The notes beneath the pieces were generated by a model. It was not told where the DNA came from, did not search any database, and worked only from the letters and a program-made list of their open reading frames with translations. Of a stretch of DNA of 64,000 nt, positions 16,029 through 24,690 are shown in pieces. Source of the stretch: Bacteroidota bacterium (GTDB lineage Bacteria; Bacteroidota; Bacteroidia; Bacteroidales; F082); contig JAHIUX010000009.1 of NCBI GenBank assembly GCA_018816765.1, forward strand, positions 1-64,000. Reading direction: 5' to 3'. A program made the translations under genes and the position numbers. Every line of letters starts with the position of its first letter. Position 1 is the first letter of the stretch.

Positions 16029-16817
16029 ATGAAAATCAAACCGGCAATCAGTTATCTGAATTATCTGTTAAAAAGCAAAGGAAAGCACAGCCTGCACTCT
16101 CCCTTTGTTTTCGATTTTACAACCAAGGTTATCAATGATCATCAGGTGTACAATGATTACAATATAATCGCTGAAATCAACAGTGACTTACTTAAAAACC
16201 GCAACGTAATCGAAACAGATGATTTTGGCTCAGGGGCTGGAAACAAGCCCTTTGCCACCTACCGTATTGCCATAAACAAGCTGGCCAAAAAACGCAATAA
16301 CAGCCAGAAGATGTGCAGGTTATTGTACCGGACTGTTAAGTATTTCAGGCCTGAGCACATGCTTGAGCTTGGCACATCATTCGGTGTCAGCACCCTGGCA
16401 CTATCCCTTGGAAATCCAAAAGCCGGCATCACTACTGTGGAAGGCTGCGCAACAGTTGCTTCCACAGCTGAAGGTGTATTCAGCAAGGCCGGCCTGCAGA
16501 ATATTAACATTGTTATTGGAAATTTCGATAAGGTCCTTGCCAATACAATCGAAAAGTTGCCACGCCTTGACCTGGTCTTTTTTGATGGAAATCACAGGAA
16601 AGCCCCTACCCTCGATTATTTTAATCAGTGCCTGGTGAAAGCTGTCGACCAATCAGTATTCATTTTCGATGATATTCACTGGTCGGCCGAAATGGAAGAA
16701 GCCTGGGAAATAATTAAACAACACCCCTCAGTGAGTATCAGCCTTGACTGCTACCACCTGGGTTTTGTGTTTTTCAGAAAAGGGATTGAAAAACAGCATT
16801 TTGTTTTGAAAACCTAA
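16029..16817 (+). CDS. Class I SAM-dependent methyltransferase
   Basis: The 262-residue protein starts at MKIKPAISYLNYLLKSKGKHSLHSPFVFDF, a start pattern I associate with a Bacteroidota methyltransferase group. The SAM-binding motif is MLELGTSFGVSTLALSLG near residue 110, followed by the acidic loop TTVEGC. A motif II/III region is VFFDGNHRKAPTLDYF, similar to O-methyltransferase-like proteins (Methyltransf_24). A conserved DDIHWS follows. The substrate is unknown. An in-frame ATG at 15978 would add a 17-residue unstructured extension and is not favoured. Confidence 0.85.
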   Translation: MKIKPAISYLNYLLKSKGKHSLHSPFVFDFTTKVINDHQVYNDYNIIAEINSDLLKNRNVIETDDFGSGAGNKPFATYRIAINKLAKKRNNSQKMCRLLYRTVKYFRPEHMLELGTSFGVSTLALSLGNPKAGITTVEGCATVASTAEGVFSKAGLQNINIVIGNFDKVLANTIEKLPRLDLVFFDGNHRKAPTLDYFNQCLVKAVDQSVFIFDDIHWSAEMEEAWEIIKQHPSVSISLDCYHLGFVFFRKGIEKQHFVLKT

Positions 16818-16854
16818 AAATCGTTAAGGCACCTACAATTTCGGCAGGCTTCCC

Positions 16855-16883
16855 TTGCGTTTAGCGGATAAACAGTAACTTTG
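16855..16883 (+). promoter_or_regulatory. Complete Bacteroidota-type promoter of the ABC ATPase gene
   Basis: A -33 TTG (16855-16857) and a -7 TAACTTTG (16876-16883) are separated by 18 bases, close to the phylum consensus TTTG-N19-TAnnTTTG. The start codon of the ATPase gene follows 23 bases later. Confidence 0.7.
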
Positions 16884-16906
16884 TACATTAGCAAATAACA
16901 ACGCCC

Positions 16907-17650
16907 ATGGAAGAACAAGTCATCAAACTGAATGATATCAGCCGTCATTTCAGGGTTGGATCTGAGACAGTTAAAGCGCTAAGAACCATTAATATGGTGA
17001 TAAAGCGCAATGAGTATGTAGCCCTGATGGGTCCTTCTGGCTCAGGGAAATCAACCCTGATGAATATTTTGGGATGCCTCGACACCCCAACTTCAGGACA
17101 ATATTTCCTGAACGGTCAGGATGTAAGCCGCATGGACGACAACAAACTTGCTGAAATCAGGAACAAGGAAATTGGCTTTATCTTTCAAACATTCAATCTG
17201 TTGCCCCGGTCAACTGCCCTTGAGAATGTGATGCTTCCGCTGGTGTATGCCGGCATCAACAAGGCAAAGAGGCTCGAAATGGCTGAAAAGGTCATGGAAG
17301 ATGTGCAGCTTTCTGACCGCATCAAACACAAGCCGAACGAGCTGTCAGGTGGTCAGCGCCAGCGCGTGGCCATCGCAAGGGCTTTGGTAAACAAGCCATC
17401 GATCCTGCTGGCCGATGAGCCTACCGGAAACCTCGATTCAAAAACTTCGATCGAAATCATGGGTTTGCTCGAAGAAATTCACAAAGCAGGCAACACCATC
17501 ATTGTAGTCACACATGAAGAAGACATTGCCAAGCACGCGCACCGCATCATCAGGCTGAAGGATGGCCTGATTGAATCGGATGAAATCAACGATAAAATCC
17601 TGATGGTTGCCGATCATCTCTCGAAAAACGAGAGCATAAAGAACAAATAA
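16907..17650 (+). CDS. ABC transporter ATP-binding protein, MacB/LolD type
   Basis: The 247-residue ATPase has all motifs: Walker [10 protein letters not shown] (42-50), the Q-loop in [24 protein letters not shown], signature [15 protein letters not shown], Walker [13 protein letters not shown] and the H-switch VVTHEED. The sequence is characteristic of the MacB/LolD/FtsE group, whose partners are FtsX-like permeases for mechanotransmission rather than transport through the membrane. No permease gene is adjacent, so the partner must be elsewhere. The cobalamin adenosyltransferase gene follows 36 bases later and may be cotranscribed. Confidence 0.93.
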   Translation: MEEQVIKLNDISRHFRVGSETVKALRTINMVIKRNEYVALMGPSGSGKSTLMNILGCLDTPTSGQYFLNGQDVSRMDDNKLAEIRNKEIGFIFQTFNLLPRSTALENVMLPLVYAGINKAKRLEMAEKVMEDVQLSDRIKHKPNELSGGQRQRVAIARALVNKPSILLADEPTGNLDSKTSIEIMGLLEEIHKAGNTIIVVTHEEDIAKHAHRIIRLKDGLIESDEINDKILMVADHLSKNESIKNK

Positions 17651-17686
17651 GGCAATAAGCTTGTTAAACCATAATTAAAACAACTG

Positions 17687-18259
17687 ATGGTGATGAGCGA
17701 TGAAATGAAAATATACACCCGGACCGGTGATAAGGGTCAGACAGCCTTAATTGGAGGAACAAGGGTTCCGAAGTATCATGAACGGATTGAAGCCTACGGC
17801 ACTGTCGACGAACTGAATGCATTCATTGGCCTGGTAAGGGACAACCCTGAAACAGATGCAAACAGCAGGAAAATTCTGCTTGAAGTACAGGATCGCCTGT
17901 TTACCCTCGAGTCGCACCTCGCCGAGGACCCAAAGGGTGTGTTAACCCGTCCGATGCCCAAGCTGAACCAGGACGATGTGAATTTGCTCGAAAATGAAAT
18001 CGATGCAATGAACGAAAGGCTGAAACCACTTACCAGTTTTATTCTCCCAACCGGGCACCAACTGGTATCACTTTGCCATGTTGCACGAACAGTTTGTCGC
18101 AGGGCCGAGCGCATTTGCATCCACCTTTCCGTATCACATCCCGTCGACCCACTCGACCTGATGTACCTCAACCGGCTTTCCGATTATCTTTTTGTGTTGG
18201 CAAGGCACTTCAGCCGACTGACGAAAACTGATGAAATCCCCTGGAAGCCGCGCTATTAA
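17687..18259 (+). CDS. Cob(I)alamin adenosyltransferase, PduO type
   Basis: The enzyme transfers adenosyl from ATP to cob(I)alamin to make adenosylcobalamin. The 190-residue protein has the ATP-binding N-terminal motif TRTGDKGQTALIGGTRVPK and the family helices YGTVDELNAFIGL, CHVARTVCRRAERICIHL and YLNRLSDYLFVLAR. Length is normal. The start may be at 17687 (MVMSDEM) or 17693 (MSDEM), a two-residue difference. No cobalamin-dependent enzyme or corrinoid transporter gene is in the window, so it presumably supplies a distant mutase or reductase. Confidence 0.95.
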   Translation: MVMSDEMKIYTRTGDKGQTALIGGTRVPKYHERIEAYGTVDELNAFIGLVRDNPETDANSRKILLEVQDRLFTLESHLAEDPKGVLTRPMPKLNQDDVNLLENEIDAMNERLKPLTSFILPTGHQLVSLCHVARTVCRRAERICIHLSVSHPVDPLDLMYLNRLSDYLFVLARHFSRLTKTDEIPWKPRY

Positions 18260-18285
18260 GCAACTTCAGCCATTTCATTTTTTAC

Positions 18286-18315
18286 TTGACTTCAAGCGAA
18301 AAACAATTACTTTTG
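18286..18315 (+). promoter_or_regulatory. Complete promoter of the DUF2795 gene
   Basis: A -33 TTG (18286-18288) and -7 TACTTTTG (18308-18315) are spaced 19 bases apart, matching the Bacteroidota consensus. The ATG follows at 18344. Confidence 0.75.
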
Positions 18316-18343
18316 CAAAAAAATAAACCTTAACGCGAATACA

Positions 18344-18565
18344 ATGTATTGGACATTAGAATTAGCCTCAAAGTTGGAAGATGCCCCCTGGCCGGCAACC
18401 CGCGACGAATTGTTGGAGTGGGCCATCAGGTCTGGAGCTCCACAGGAAGTTATTGAAAATTTCCAGGAGATGGAGGATGAAGGTGAGATCTATGAACGGA
18501 TCGAAGACATCTGGCCAGATTATCCTACGAAAGAAGACTTTTTCTTTCATGAGGATGAGTATTAA
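18344..18565 (+). CDS. DUF2795 family small acidic protein
   Basis: This 73-residue, strongly acidic cytoplasmic protein has the DUF2795 pattern: MYWTLELASKLEDAPWPATRDELLEWAIRSGAP, then VIENFQEMEDEGE and an ED-rich tail ending in HEDEY. The family is nearly universal in Bacteroidota and its function is unknown. It has its own promoter and terminator, so it is transcribed alone and probably at a high level. Confidence 0.92.
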   Translation: MYWTLELASKLEDAPWPATRDELLEWAIRSGAPQEVIENFQEMEDEGEIYERIEDIWPDYPTKEDFFFHEDEY

Positions 18566-18585
18566 ACATACATAGAAACATTAAT

Positions 18586-18617
18586 AAAAGCTGCCAGAAA
18601 TCTGACAGCTTTTTTTA
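18586..18617. terminator. Bidirectional terminator between DUF2795 and rsmD
   Basis: AAAAGCTG-C-CAGA (18586-18598) pairs with TCTG-A-CAGCTTTT (18601-18613), 12 pairs around one internal mismatch, with A-runs before and T-runs after. It lies between convergent genes and can terminate both; the rsmD stop codon (18615-18617) falls in its T-run. Confidence 0.85.
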
Positions 18618-19166
18618 TTGCGAAATTTCCACTGGCTGTCGGAAAAAACTAAAGTTAACCTTGCCGTATTTGCGGTGTTCGAGGAAACCCTTCACTGCTG
18701 AAAAATCGTGCCCCCTGGAGTGCTCCAGCACAAACAAGCCATCAGGGTTAAGCAGATTTCCTGACAGAACGAGCTCAGGCAACAATGCCGTTTCAGTCAT
18801 CTCATAAGGAGGGTCCGCAAACACAAGGTCGAAACGCTGATAAGGCGAACTTAAAAAGCGAAAAACATCGGTCCTGACAACCTGCAACTGAACCAGCTTC
18901 AGACTTGAGGCTGTGTCTCCTATGAACTTCACACAACGTGAGTTGCTGTCGACGGCCAGCACCTGGCTGCACCCCCGCGAGGCCATCTCGTAGGAAATAT
19001 TTCCAGTGCCGGCAAACAGGTCGAGCGCTTTTAACCCTTCAAAATCAATGTAATTCTCAAGCACATTAAACAGGCTTTCTTTGGCCATATCGGTTGTAGG
19101 CCTGACAGGCAAACCGGCCGGTGGATGGATGAGCCGGCGCTGGTGCGTTCCCCTTATAATTCGCAT
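18615..19166 (-). CDS. rsmD: 16S rRNA (guanine(966)-N(2))-methyltransferase
   Basis: RsmD methylates G966 of 16S rRNA in the assembled 30S subunit. The 183-residue protein has the family N-terminus MRIIRGTHQRRLIHPP, RPTTDMAKESLFNVLENYIDF, the SAM site DLFAGTGNISYEMASRG and the catalytic FADPPYE (DPPY variant of NPPY). Its start overlaps the end of the DUF3822 gene by 13 bases, indicating translational coupling; this pairing is typical of Bacteroidota. Confidence 0.96.
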   Translation of the reverse strand: MRIIRGTHQRRLIHPPAGLPVRPTTDMAKESLFNVLENYIDFEGLKALDLFAGTGNISYEMASRGCSQVLAVDSNSRCVKFIGDTASSLKLVQLQVVRTDVFRFLSSPYQRFDLVFADPPYEMTETALLPELVLSGNLLNPDGLFVLEHSRGHDFSAVKGFLEHRKYGKVNFSFFRQPVEISQ

Positions 19167-20026
19167 TGAAGGGTATTGTATAACACATAATGGTAGTGTC
19201 CAGGCAGTTCCTCGAGTACATAGCTGTAATCGAACAACTTATTGCGCTCGATGAATCCGATATTCCGGATATACTTCCATGCTATTTCATAAATGTCGGC
19301 ATTCTTATATACCATGCCCATCATTTTAACCTGCACTGTTTCAGGGTTCAGGCGCAGTTGTTCCATTGTAAACAACAGGAAGTAAATGAAATCTTCGCGT
19401 GTTTGATAGCGAAAGTTGTTGTAGAAAAACAATTTTTCATTCCGTATGACCACAATGTCGAACACCTTGTTGCGTACATTGACAAACATCACATCGTCAG
19501 TGGGCTTATTTTTATGCTGAATGAGCAGACTTTCAATGAGCGCTGATGAAAAATGCACTATTCTGGCATTGGCCCAGAGGTCCTTTATTTTCTCGACCAG
19601 TGGATTCGACAGGTAATACACATTAAAGGCCCCTGCGTTCACAAGGTGGTCGGCAATGATCCTTGAATTATCCTTATACAACTGATTAAAGGCAAGAAAA
19701 CTACCCTTTTCCTTTTCGTCATATAAAGGAGATGGCACCAGTGTTGAATGGGTATGATCCATCAGGACAGTGACCGACTGAAATGGATAGGCAATCCACT
19801 GGTTTTGCATGATCACCTGGTCAAGGGCGGCTGCCAGCCTGATGTCATCATCCACACTCAAAAACTGATAGGCTTCGACCCCCAGATAGCGTTGTTTCTC
19901 GGGAGAATAGATCACAAAAGAAAAACCATCCAGCGAAAGCTGAATGGTCAGGTTAAAACTTCGCGAATAGTCATCCTTGAATGCCTTATCGATTCTGCTG
20001 ATATGTGGTTTTGCCGAGGCTGCCAT
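19154..20026 (-). CDS. DUF3822 family protein
   Basis: The 290-residue protein belongs to the DUF3822 family, recognised by its place directly upstream of rsmD and by its motifs: LSLDGFSFVIYSPEKQRYLGVE, then FNVYYLSNPL, a VNVRNKVFDIVVIRNEKLFFYNNF segment, and a C-terminal FDYSYVLEELPGHYHYVLYNTL. The spacing of strand-Asp-Gly segments hints at an actin/ASKHA-like fold, but that is only an impression. Its function is unknown. It overlaps rsmD by 13 bases and follows the membrane protein gene by 12 bases, so the three form one unit. Confidence 0.85.
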   Translation of the reverse strand: MAASAKPHISRIDKAFKDDYSRSFNLTIQLSLDGFSFVIYSPEKQRYLGVEAYQFLSVDDDIRLAAALDQVIMQNQWIAYPFQSVTVLMDHTHSTLVPSPLYDEKEKGSFLAFNQLYKDNSRIIADHLVNAGAFNVYYLSNPLVEKIKDLWANARIVHFSSALIESLLIQHKNKPTDDVMFVNVRNKVFDIVVIRNEKLFFYNNFRYQTREDFIYFLLFTMEQLRLNPETVQVKMMGMVYKNADIYEIAWKYIRNIGFIERNKLFDYSYVLEELPGHYHYVLYNTLQCEL

Positions 20027-20038
20027 GGCTACAGCAGA

Positions 20039-20638
20039 TCACTCCCAGTTGCCGTCGGTGGAAGGTTCTTCCATTGAGCCAACCTTTAATCCGGGAAATT
20101 TGTCAATATCAGTTCTGCTTGCAATCAGGTTGTTAATCCTTTGCTCATCCATACCTTTCAGGTATACATCAAAAGGTGCTTTGGCTTCAAAAACGCCCAC
20201 TTTAACCCCTCCTTTATCGATTTCACCGGCCGACAATTCGAAGGCAGCGCCATCACTGAAAGGAACAATTTTCAGGTCTCTGATGTTGAAATTCTTTCTT
20301 TTCCTGAACAATGAGTCAGAAACTTTGATGTATCCAAGGGTGTCAGATATGGTCTTGGTAAAAGTCGTATCATTGGGATCAGGCACAAGCTTAACAACAG
20401 GAATTTCTCCTATTTGCAGGAAAGTGAGGAGTGAATCAAAATTTCCTGAGTACTTTCCGTTAGCCATTCTGTAAAAAACCTGCGAGCTCCGGATATCTTT
20501 CAACCGCTGAATCACTTCAACTTCTCTGGCCAATTTTTCCTCGTTGAATTTAACCGGTTGCATAATGCTGTTGTATACAAGGAAGGATAATACCAGGATC
20601 ACGACCAACAGCGCTAGTTTGATGATAAGACTTTTCAT
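20039..20638 (-). CDS. Membrane-anchored protein of unknown function
   Basis: The 199-residue protein has one N-terminal transmembrane helix (about 5-24) and a soluble, probably periplasmic, domain. The pattern MQPVKFNEEKLAREVEVIQRLKDIRSSQVFYR followed by NGKYSGNFDSLLTFL resembles the core of pilin-like/type II pseudopilin proteins, where a helix leads into a small sheet; this is weak and the pre-pilin cleavage site is absent. It is the first gene of the operon with DUF3822 and rsmD. No enzymatic motif was seen. Confidence 0.75.
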   Translation of the reverse strand: MKSLIIKLALLVVILVLSFLVYNSIMQPVKFNEEKLAREVEVIQRLKDIRSSQVFYRMANGKYSGNFDSLLTFLQIGEIPVVKLVPDPNDTTFTKTISDTLGYIKVSDSLFRKRKNFNIRDLKIVPFSDGAAFELSAGEIDKGGVKVGVFEAKAPFDVYLKGMDEQRINNLIASRTDIDKFPGLKVGSMEEPSTDGNWE

Positions 20639-20660
20639 GATGGTTACAATTTTTCTAATG

Positions 20661-20668
20661 CAAAAGTA
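20661..20668 (-). promoter_or_regulatory. -7 promoter element of the 20638-DUF3822-rsmD operon
   Basis: TACTTTTG on the minus strand lies 22 bases before the start at 20638. A TTTG on the same strand at 20692-20695 could be the -33 box, but the 23-base spacing is longer than usual. Confidence 0.55.
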
Positions 20669-20735
20669 AGTTTTTTTTGTAATTAACAGTGCAAATATCC
20701 CAAATCAGAAAAATTCAGGAAGAACTTCTAAGCAA

Positions 20736-21128
20736 TTATTCCGCCTTAATTTCCTGGGCTATTGTGACGACATAACCATTCAGGTCAGCAAACGAAAACT
20801 CCTTCATATTGTAAAAGGTCGTGTGCAGGTCTTTTACTACATCAACCTGGCTTTTAATGCGGTTGTATACCTCGTCGATGTCATCCACCTCAATGAACAA
20901 AGTGAACGAATGACCATGCGCAACATGCTGCATATACGGCAGTTCCTTTTCGATGCTTTCTTTGTCCTGAAACATCAGGCTTAGGTTATCAGCACTAAGC
21001 ATTGCCCAGTGTAGCGGGCCTTTCTCAGGTACCGCATGCACAAGCGAAAAGCCCAGAATATGCTGGTAATAATCAATGGCTTCGCTAACGTCGTCCACCA
21101 AAATGTTTGGTGTAATAGATTTATACAT
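20736..21128 (-). CDS. VOC (glyoxalase/dioxygenase fold) family protein
   Basis: The 130-residue protein is a single vicinal-oxygen-chelate module pair: ITPNILVDDVSEAIDYYQHILGFSLVH at the start, SLMFQDKESIEKELP in the middle, and the C-terminal FTLFIEVDDIDEVYNRIK plus FSFADLNGYVVTIAQE. Metal-binding positions typical of glyoxalase I are not clearly conserved, so it may bind a small ligand rather than catalyse. It starts only 2 bases after the stop of the hybrid sensor kinase gene, so the two are cotranscribed, which is unusual. Confidence 0.88.
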   Translation of the reverse strand: MYKSITPNILVDDVSEAIDYYQHILGFSLVHAVPEKGPLHWAMLSADNLSLMFQDKESIEKELPYMQHVAHGHSFTLFIEVDDIDEVYNRIKSQVDVVKDLHTTFYNMKEFSFADLNGYVVTIAQEIKAE

Positions 21129-21130
21129 AG

Positions 21131-24064
21131 TTATGGTTTTGGTTTCAGGTCAATCAGTTCATCGATTACCGGCAGCAAGAAGCTCGACCGGATCGGCTTG
21201 GCAATATATCCATCACATCCTGCTGTAAAGCAGGCTTCTTTTTCTTCAACAAGCGCATAGGCGGTCTGTGCAATTATGGGCAAAAATGGATTTTTCTCTT
21301 TGATCAGCCTGGTGGCTTCGTAACCATCGATTACCGGTAGCTGGATATCCATCAACACAAGGTCAATCGAAGGATCTGACATGCAAATATCGACGGCCTG
21401 CTGCCCATCGACAGCCCTCATGATTTTTGCCGACGTTGGCTCAATCAGGACCTTGAGCAACTCAAAGTTCGACTCCACATCTTCCACAATCAGGATGCAT
21501 TTTCCCGAAAAGTCATACGTGACTTTCCTCTGGCCTCTGACAGGCTCTTCATTTTCTTCAGTTGGGCTTATCACAGGAAGTGTGATGTGGAAAACCGTTC
21601 CCACTGCAGCCTTGCTGTCAAACCAGACCAAGCCACCCATCAGGCGCACAAATTGACCAACAATACTAAGTCCCAGGCCAGTTCCGGGATATACCCGCCT
21701 TGAGTCATCATTTAATTTGACAAACCGTTTAAAGATCACATCTCTTTTATCTTCAGGAATCCCTATTCCGGTATCCTTTACCCACATATGCAGCTTTTCG
21801 CGTTGCAACTCATATCCGAATTCAACCTCGCCCTTGTCGGTAAATTTAAAAGCGTTGTTTAACAAGTTGGTTATGATTTGCTTTAGCCGAAGCTCATCAA
21901 TCTGGAGGTGAATGCCTTTTTCGGGGATCTGCAGTTTAAAATTTACTGTTGATTTTTTTTCGCCGAATAGCAATGTTGAATAATTGTTATACACCTCACT
22001 GAAGACGTTGTTCAGGTTTTTCTGTTCGAAATTAAGCTTCATTTCGCCGGCTTCAATGCGCGACAGATCGAGTATGTCGCCAATAAGGCGAAGCAGGGAA
22101 TGGCCGTTTTCGTTGATGAGTTTGACGAAATGATCATGCTCTTCGTCATTGATTTCCGGATCGTTAAGCAAATCACTAAAGCCGATAATGGCGTTAAGGG
22201 GAGTCCTGATTTCATGCGACATATTTGTCAGAAACGCCGATTTGAGTCTGTCCGATTCTTCGGCCTTTGTCAGGGCCTTTCCAAGGGCCTCCTCGGTTTT
22301 TTTTCGTTCGGTAATGTCCCTTCCCAGAACGATCAGGCCATCTCGTTCTCCCTGCTCATTAAACACTGGTACCTTGATGACGTCGAACACCCGCGAGGGA
22401 CCGTCGGGTTGTGGAATAACCTCGTCGCCCCTTGAAACCGTTCTTTTCTGCCAGGTAATTTCGTCTGTTATCAGGCAGGTTTCCATGGCTTCCTTGAAAA
22501 ATGGTGTATAGACAGCCAGCTCAGCATCAGTTTTATAGCGATAATCAACGCCAGTCAGCCTGAACAATTCAATATCTGCATGGTTTGCTTCGAGCCAGCG
22601 GCCATACCCATCTTTGAAACAAATGATGTCAGGTGTTGAGTTGATCAGGGTTAACAGGAGGTTTTTCTGCTCAGACAAGGCAGTATTGGCCAGGCTGAGC
22701 TGTTCCTTTGCCTGCTTATTTTGGTCATTTTGATGGGCAAGGTCCCAGCCTGATTTCTTGAGTCGCTTGTTTAGCCTGAAAACGATTGCCAGTAGCACCA
22801 GCAAGAGTGTTGCTGCGAGCAGACTAAGGTGAAGAAAAGCCCGCTGGCTCTTTATTTGCCTGAGCTGGCCTTCCATCAGTTTGTCATTAATAAGCCGTTC
22901 TTTTTTCAGGTCTTCTATTTCTGCCAGTTTTTTATCAACCAGAAAGCGGGCCTGCAGGTTTTGAATGGCCGTTGAATCAAACAGTGTTCTGATTGACTGG
23001 AACAAATCGTGGTACTGGATAAGGTAGCCGAAGGCCTGATCAGTCTGATTCAATTTACTGTATGTCTCAAACAGGTTATGCAATACCTTTAGCTTGAGCT
23101 GATCGTCATTTGCTTTCCCGGCTGCTTTGAGGGCCAGCCTGAAAAACTCAGTAGCTCTCTGAAACTGACCCAGCTCAAAATACACCTGTCCTTTGCCATT
23201 GTAAGTCTTGCCTGCCATTTTTTCGCTGACAACATACCCGCTAAGCGCACAGTCGAAATAATACAAGGCACTATCGTAAGCCTTTTGGGCCAGGTGAATG
23301 TTTCCGATATTGTGCATTGAATTTGCTTTGCCACCCACATCCCTGATGGAATCGGCAATAACAATACTTGCCCTGAAAGAAGCGAGGGCTTTGGGCAGTG
23401 AATCAAGGTCCATTTCAATGAGTCCGATGTTGTTGATGGCACTGAGCATGCCCTCAAAATCGTTTAGATCAGATGCAATGCTGAAGGCTTTTTTGAAATA
23501 GGCCAATGCATCGCCCAATGAGTTCATTTCGTAATACAAGGCCCCAATATTGTTGGTGCAATGTCCCATGCCAATGCTATCCTTAATGCTGTCTTTTAGT
23601 TGCATGGCAACCAAAAAATAATCAATTGCCTTGGTGTGTTGCCCCAAATCGCCATAAAGAATACCAAGGTTATTGAACACATTGCTCAATTCCTGTTTGT
23701 TGCTGAGCTTTTTCATGAGTACCATGGCCGAATCGAAATAAAGGATGGCATCGCTTTGCTCGGTGAGGTAGTAGTGGATGACGCCCTTGTTTTTATAGGC
23801 ACTTGCCAGCAAGGTGTCATTGTGTGCTTTTCGGGCCAGTATGATCGCAGTATTGCTATGCTCCAGCGCTTTTTCTGTCGATCTTTTCAGGTAAATCTTC
23901 GAGAGTGCAATATAATCATCCACTGATTCGGCCAGTTCGTTTTCCGGCTGGGGTGTTTGCGCACACGAATACTGTGGGATGAGCTGGAGGCTTAATACAG
24001 CCATCAATATGCCATACAGATAATAATGCACTAAACGTCGGTTGACGTGGGTTATCAATGACAT
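21131..24064 (-). CDS. Hybrid sensor histidine kinase with TPR sensor and PAS domain
   Basis: The 977-residue protein is arranged as: signal peptide or N-terminal TM (about 15-35), about seven TPR-like repeats (50-350) outside the cytoplasm, a coiled stretch, TM (409-429), coiled coil, PAS (465-590), HisKA with His617 (NMSHEIRTPLNAIIGFSDLL), HATPase_c (about 715-830; GTGLGLSIV) and a C-terminal receiver (about 855-970) with phospho-acceptor Asp906 (LVLMDIQLP). Periplasmic TPR-kinase architectures are typical of Bacteroidota. No HPt protein or response regulator with an output domain is adjacent, so the phosphate must pass to a distant partner or the receiver is autoregulatory. Confidence 0.93.
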   Translation of the reverse strand: MSLITHVNRRLVHYYLYGILMAVLSLQLIPQYSCAQTPQPENELAESVDDYIALSKIYLKRSTEKALEHSNTAIILARKAHNDTLLASAYKNKGVIHYYLTEQSDAILYFDSAMVLMKKLSNKQELSNVFNNLGILYGDLGQHTKAIDYFLVAMQLKDSIKDSIGMGHCTNNIGALYYEMNSLGDALAYFKKAFSIASDLNDFEGMLSAINNIGLIEMDLDSLPKALASFRASIVIADSIRDVGGKANSMHNIGNIHLAQKAYDSALYYFDCALSGYVVSEKMAGKTYNGKGQVYFELGQFQRATEFFRLALKAAGKANDDQLKLKVLHNLFETYSKLNQTDQAFGYLIQYHDLFQSIRTLFDSTAIQNLQARFLVDKKLAEIEDLKKERLINDKLMEGQLRQIKSQRAFLHLSLLAATLLLVLLAIVFRLNKRLKKSGWDLAHQNDQNKQAKEQLSLANTALSEQKNLLLTLINSTPDIICFKDGYGRWLEANHADIELFRLTGVDYRYKTDAELAVYTPFFKEAMETCLITDEITWQKRTVSRGDEVIPQPDGPSRVFDVIKVPVFNEQGERDGLIVLGRDITERKKTEEALGKALTKAEESDRLKSAFLTNMSHEIRTPLNAIIGFSDLLNDPEINDEEHDHFVKLINENGHSLLRLIGDILDLSRIEAGEMKLNFEQKNLNNVFSEVYNNYSTLLFGEKKSTVNFKLQIPEKGIHLQIDELRLKQIITNLLNNAFKFTDKGEVEFGYELQREKLHMWVKDTGIGIPEDKRDVIFKRFVKLNDDSRRVYPGTGLGLSIVGQFVRLMGGLVWFDSKAAVGTVFHITLPVISPTEENEEPVRGQRKVTYDFSGKCILIVEDVESNFELLKVLIEPTSAKIMRAVDGQQAVDICMSDPSIDLVLMDIQLPVIDGYEATRLIKEKNPFLPIIAQTAYALVEEKEACFTAGCDGYIAKPIRSSFLLPVIDELIDLKPKP

Positions 24065-24140
24065 AATTCAGATTTTCTGTGAGCAAATATAACAAAAAGT
24101 GCTTACAGGGCTCAGCTGAAATGCATGCAGTCAAAAACCC

Positions 24141-24635
24141 TTAAGAAAGTGCACGGTGATCACTGTCATTGCTTCCATTGCAGGTCATCTCTTCATACGT
24201 GGGAATATGGTCCATAAAATGAGTCGACCGGGTGTCGAAATCCACCTTGTAGCAATAATGTTGCTGTCCGTTTGTGATGAGTAAAAACCTGACTTTCAGC
24301 TTCAGGTTATAGGCCGATGCCTGTTCAACAACTTTTTGACTGACAGCGACATGACCTGCTTTGCACTCGACAATCATCAGCGGTTCTAATGCAGGCGAAA
24401 ACACAACAATGTCGCAGCGCTTAGCCATTTTGTGCACCCTGATCGCGTATTCAACCGCAATAATCCCCGGCGGGACGGCAGCCTGCTCAACAAGGTAACG
24501 CAGCGTGATCTGCCTGATTTCTTCTTCTGGTGTAAGTTTCACATATTTCTTCCGGATGGGATCAAACACTTCTTTCCTTTCGCTTACAGTCCTTGTTTTG
24601 AACCAGATCAGGTCATTCTTCATCATCACGGTCAT
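24141..24635 (-). CDS. HsdR-N-like PD-(D/E)XK domain protein
   Basis: The 164-residue protein consists only of a type I restriction HsdR N-terminal-like nuclease domain (HSDR_N_2): VKLTPEEEIRQITLRYLVEQ, then a catalytic-type CDIVVFSP and MIVECKAGH (D...ECK). It has no helicase or methylase partner, so it is not a restriction system. Such stand-alone proteins are widespread in Bacteroidota and often sit next to holA; here amn-holA is divergent. Start at 24635 (MTVMMKN) is preferred over 24701, which would overlap the amn promoter. The C-terminus after YEEM is short and polar. Confidence 0.82.
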   Translation of the reverse strand: MTVMMKNDLIWFKTRTVSERKEVFDPIRKKYVKLTPEEEIRQITLRYLVEQAAVPPGIIAVEYAIRVHKMAKRCDIVVFSPALEPLMIVECKAGHVAVSQKVVEQASAYNLKLKVRFLLITNGQQHYCYKVDFDTRSTHFMDHIPTYEEMTCNGSNDSDHRALS

Positions 24636-24664
24636 TTCGGTAAAATTACAAAAAACAAATTCAG

Positions 24665-24672
24665 TATATTTG
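24665..24672 (+). promoter_or_regulatory. -7 promoter element of amn-holA
   Basis: TATATTTG matches TAnnTTTG 18 bases before the amn start at 24691. The divergent PD-(D/E)XK gene starts 29 bases to the left, so the two promoters overlap. Confidence 0.65.
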
Positions 24673-24690
24673 TTCGATAAATCGCAACCG

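Noticed and set aside
24141-24635. Restriction-modification system
   Set aside because: Only an HsdR N-terminal-like nuclease domain is present. There is no helicase region, HsdM or HsdS gene within the window.
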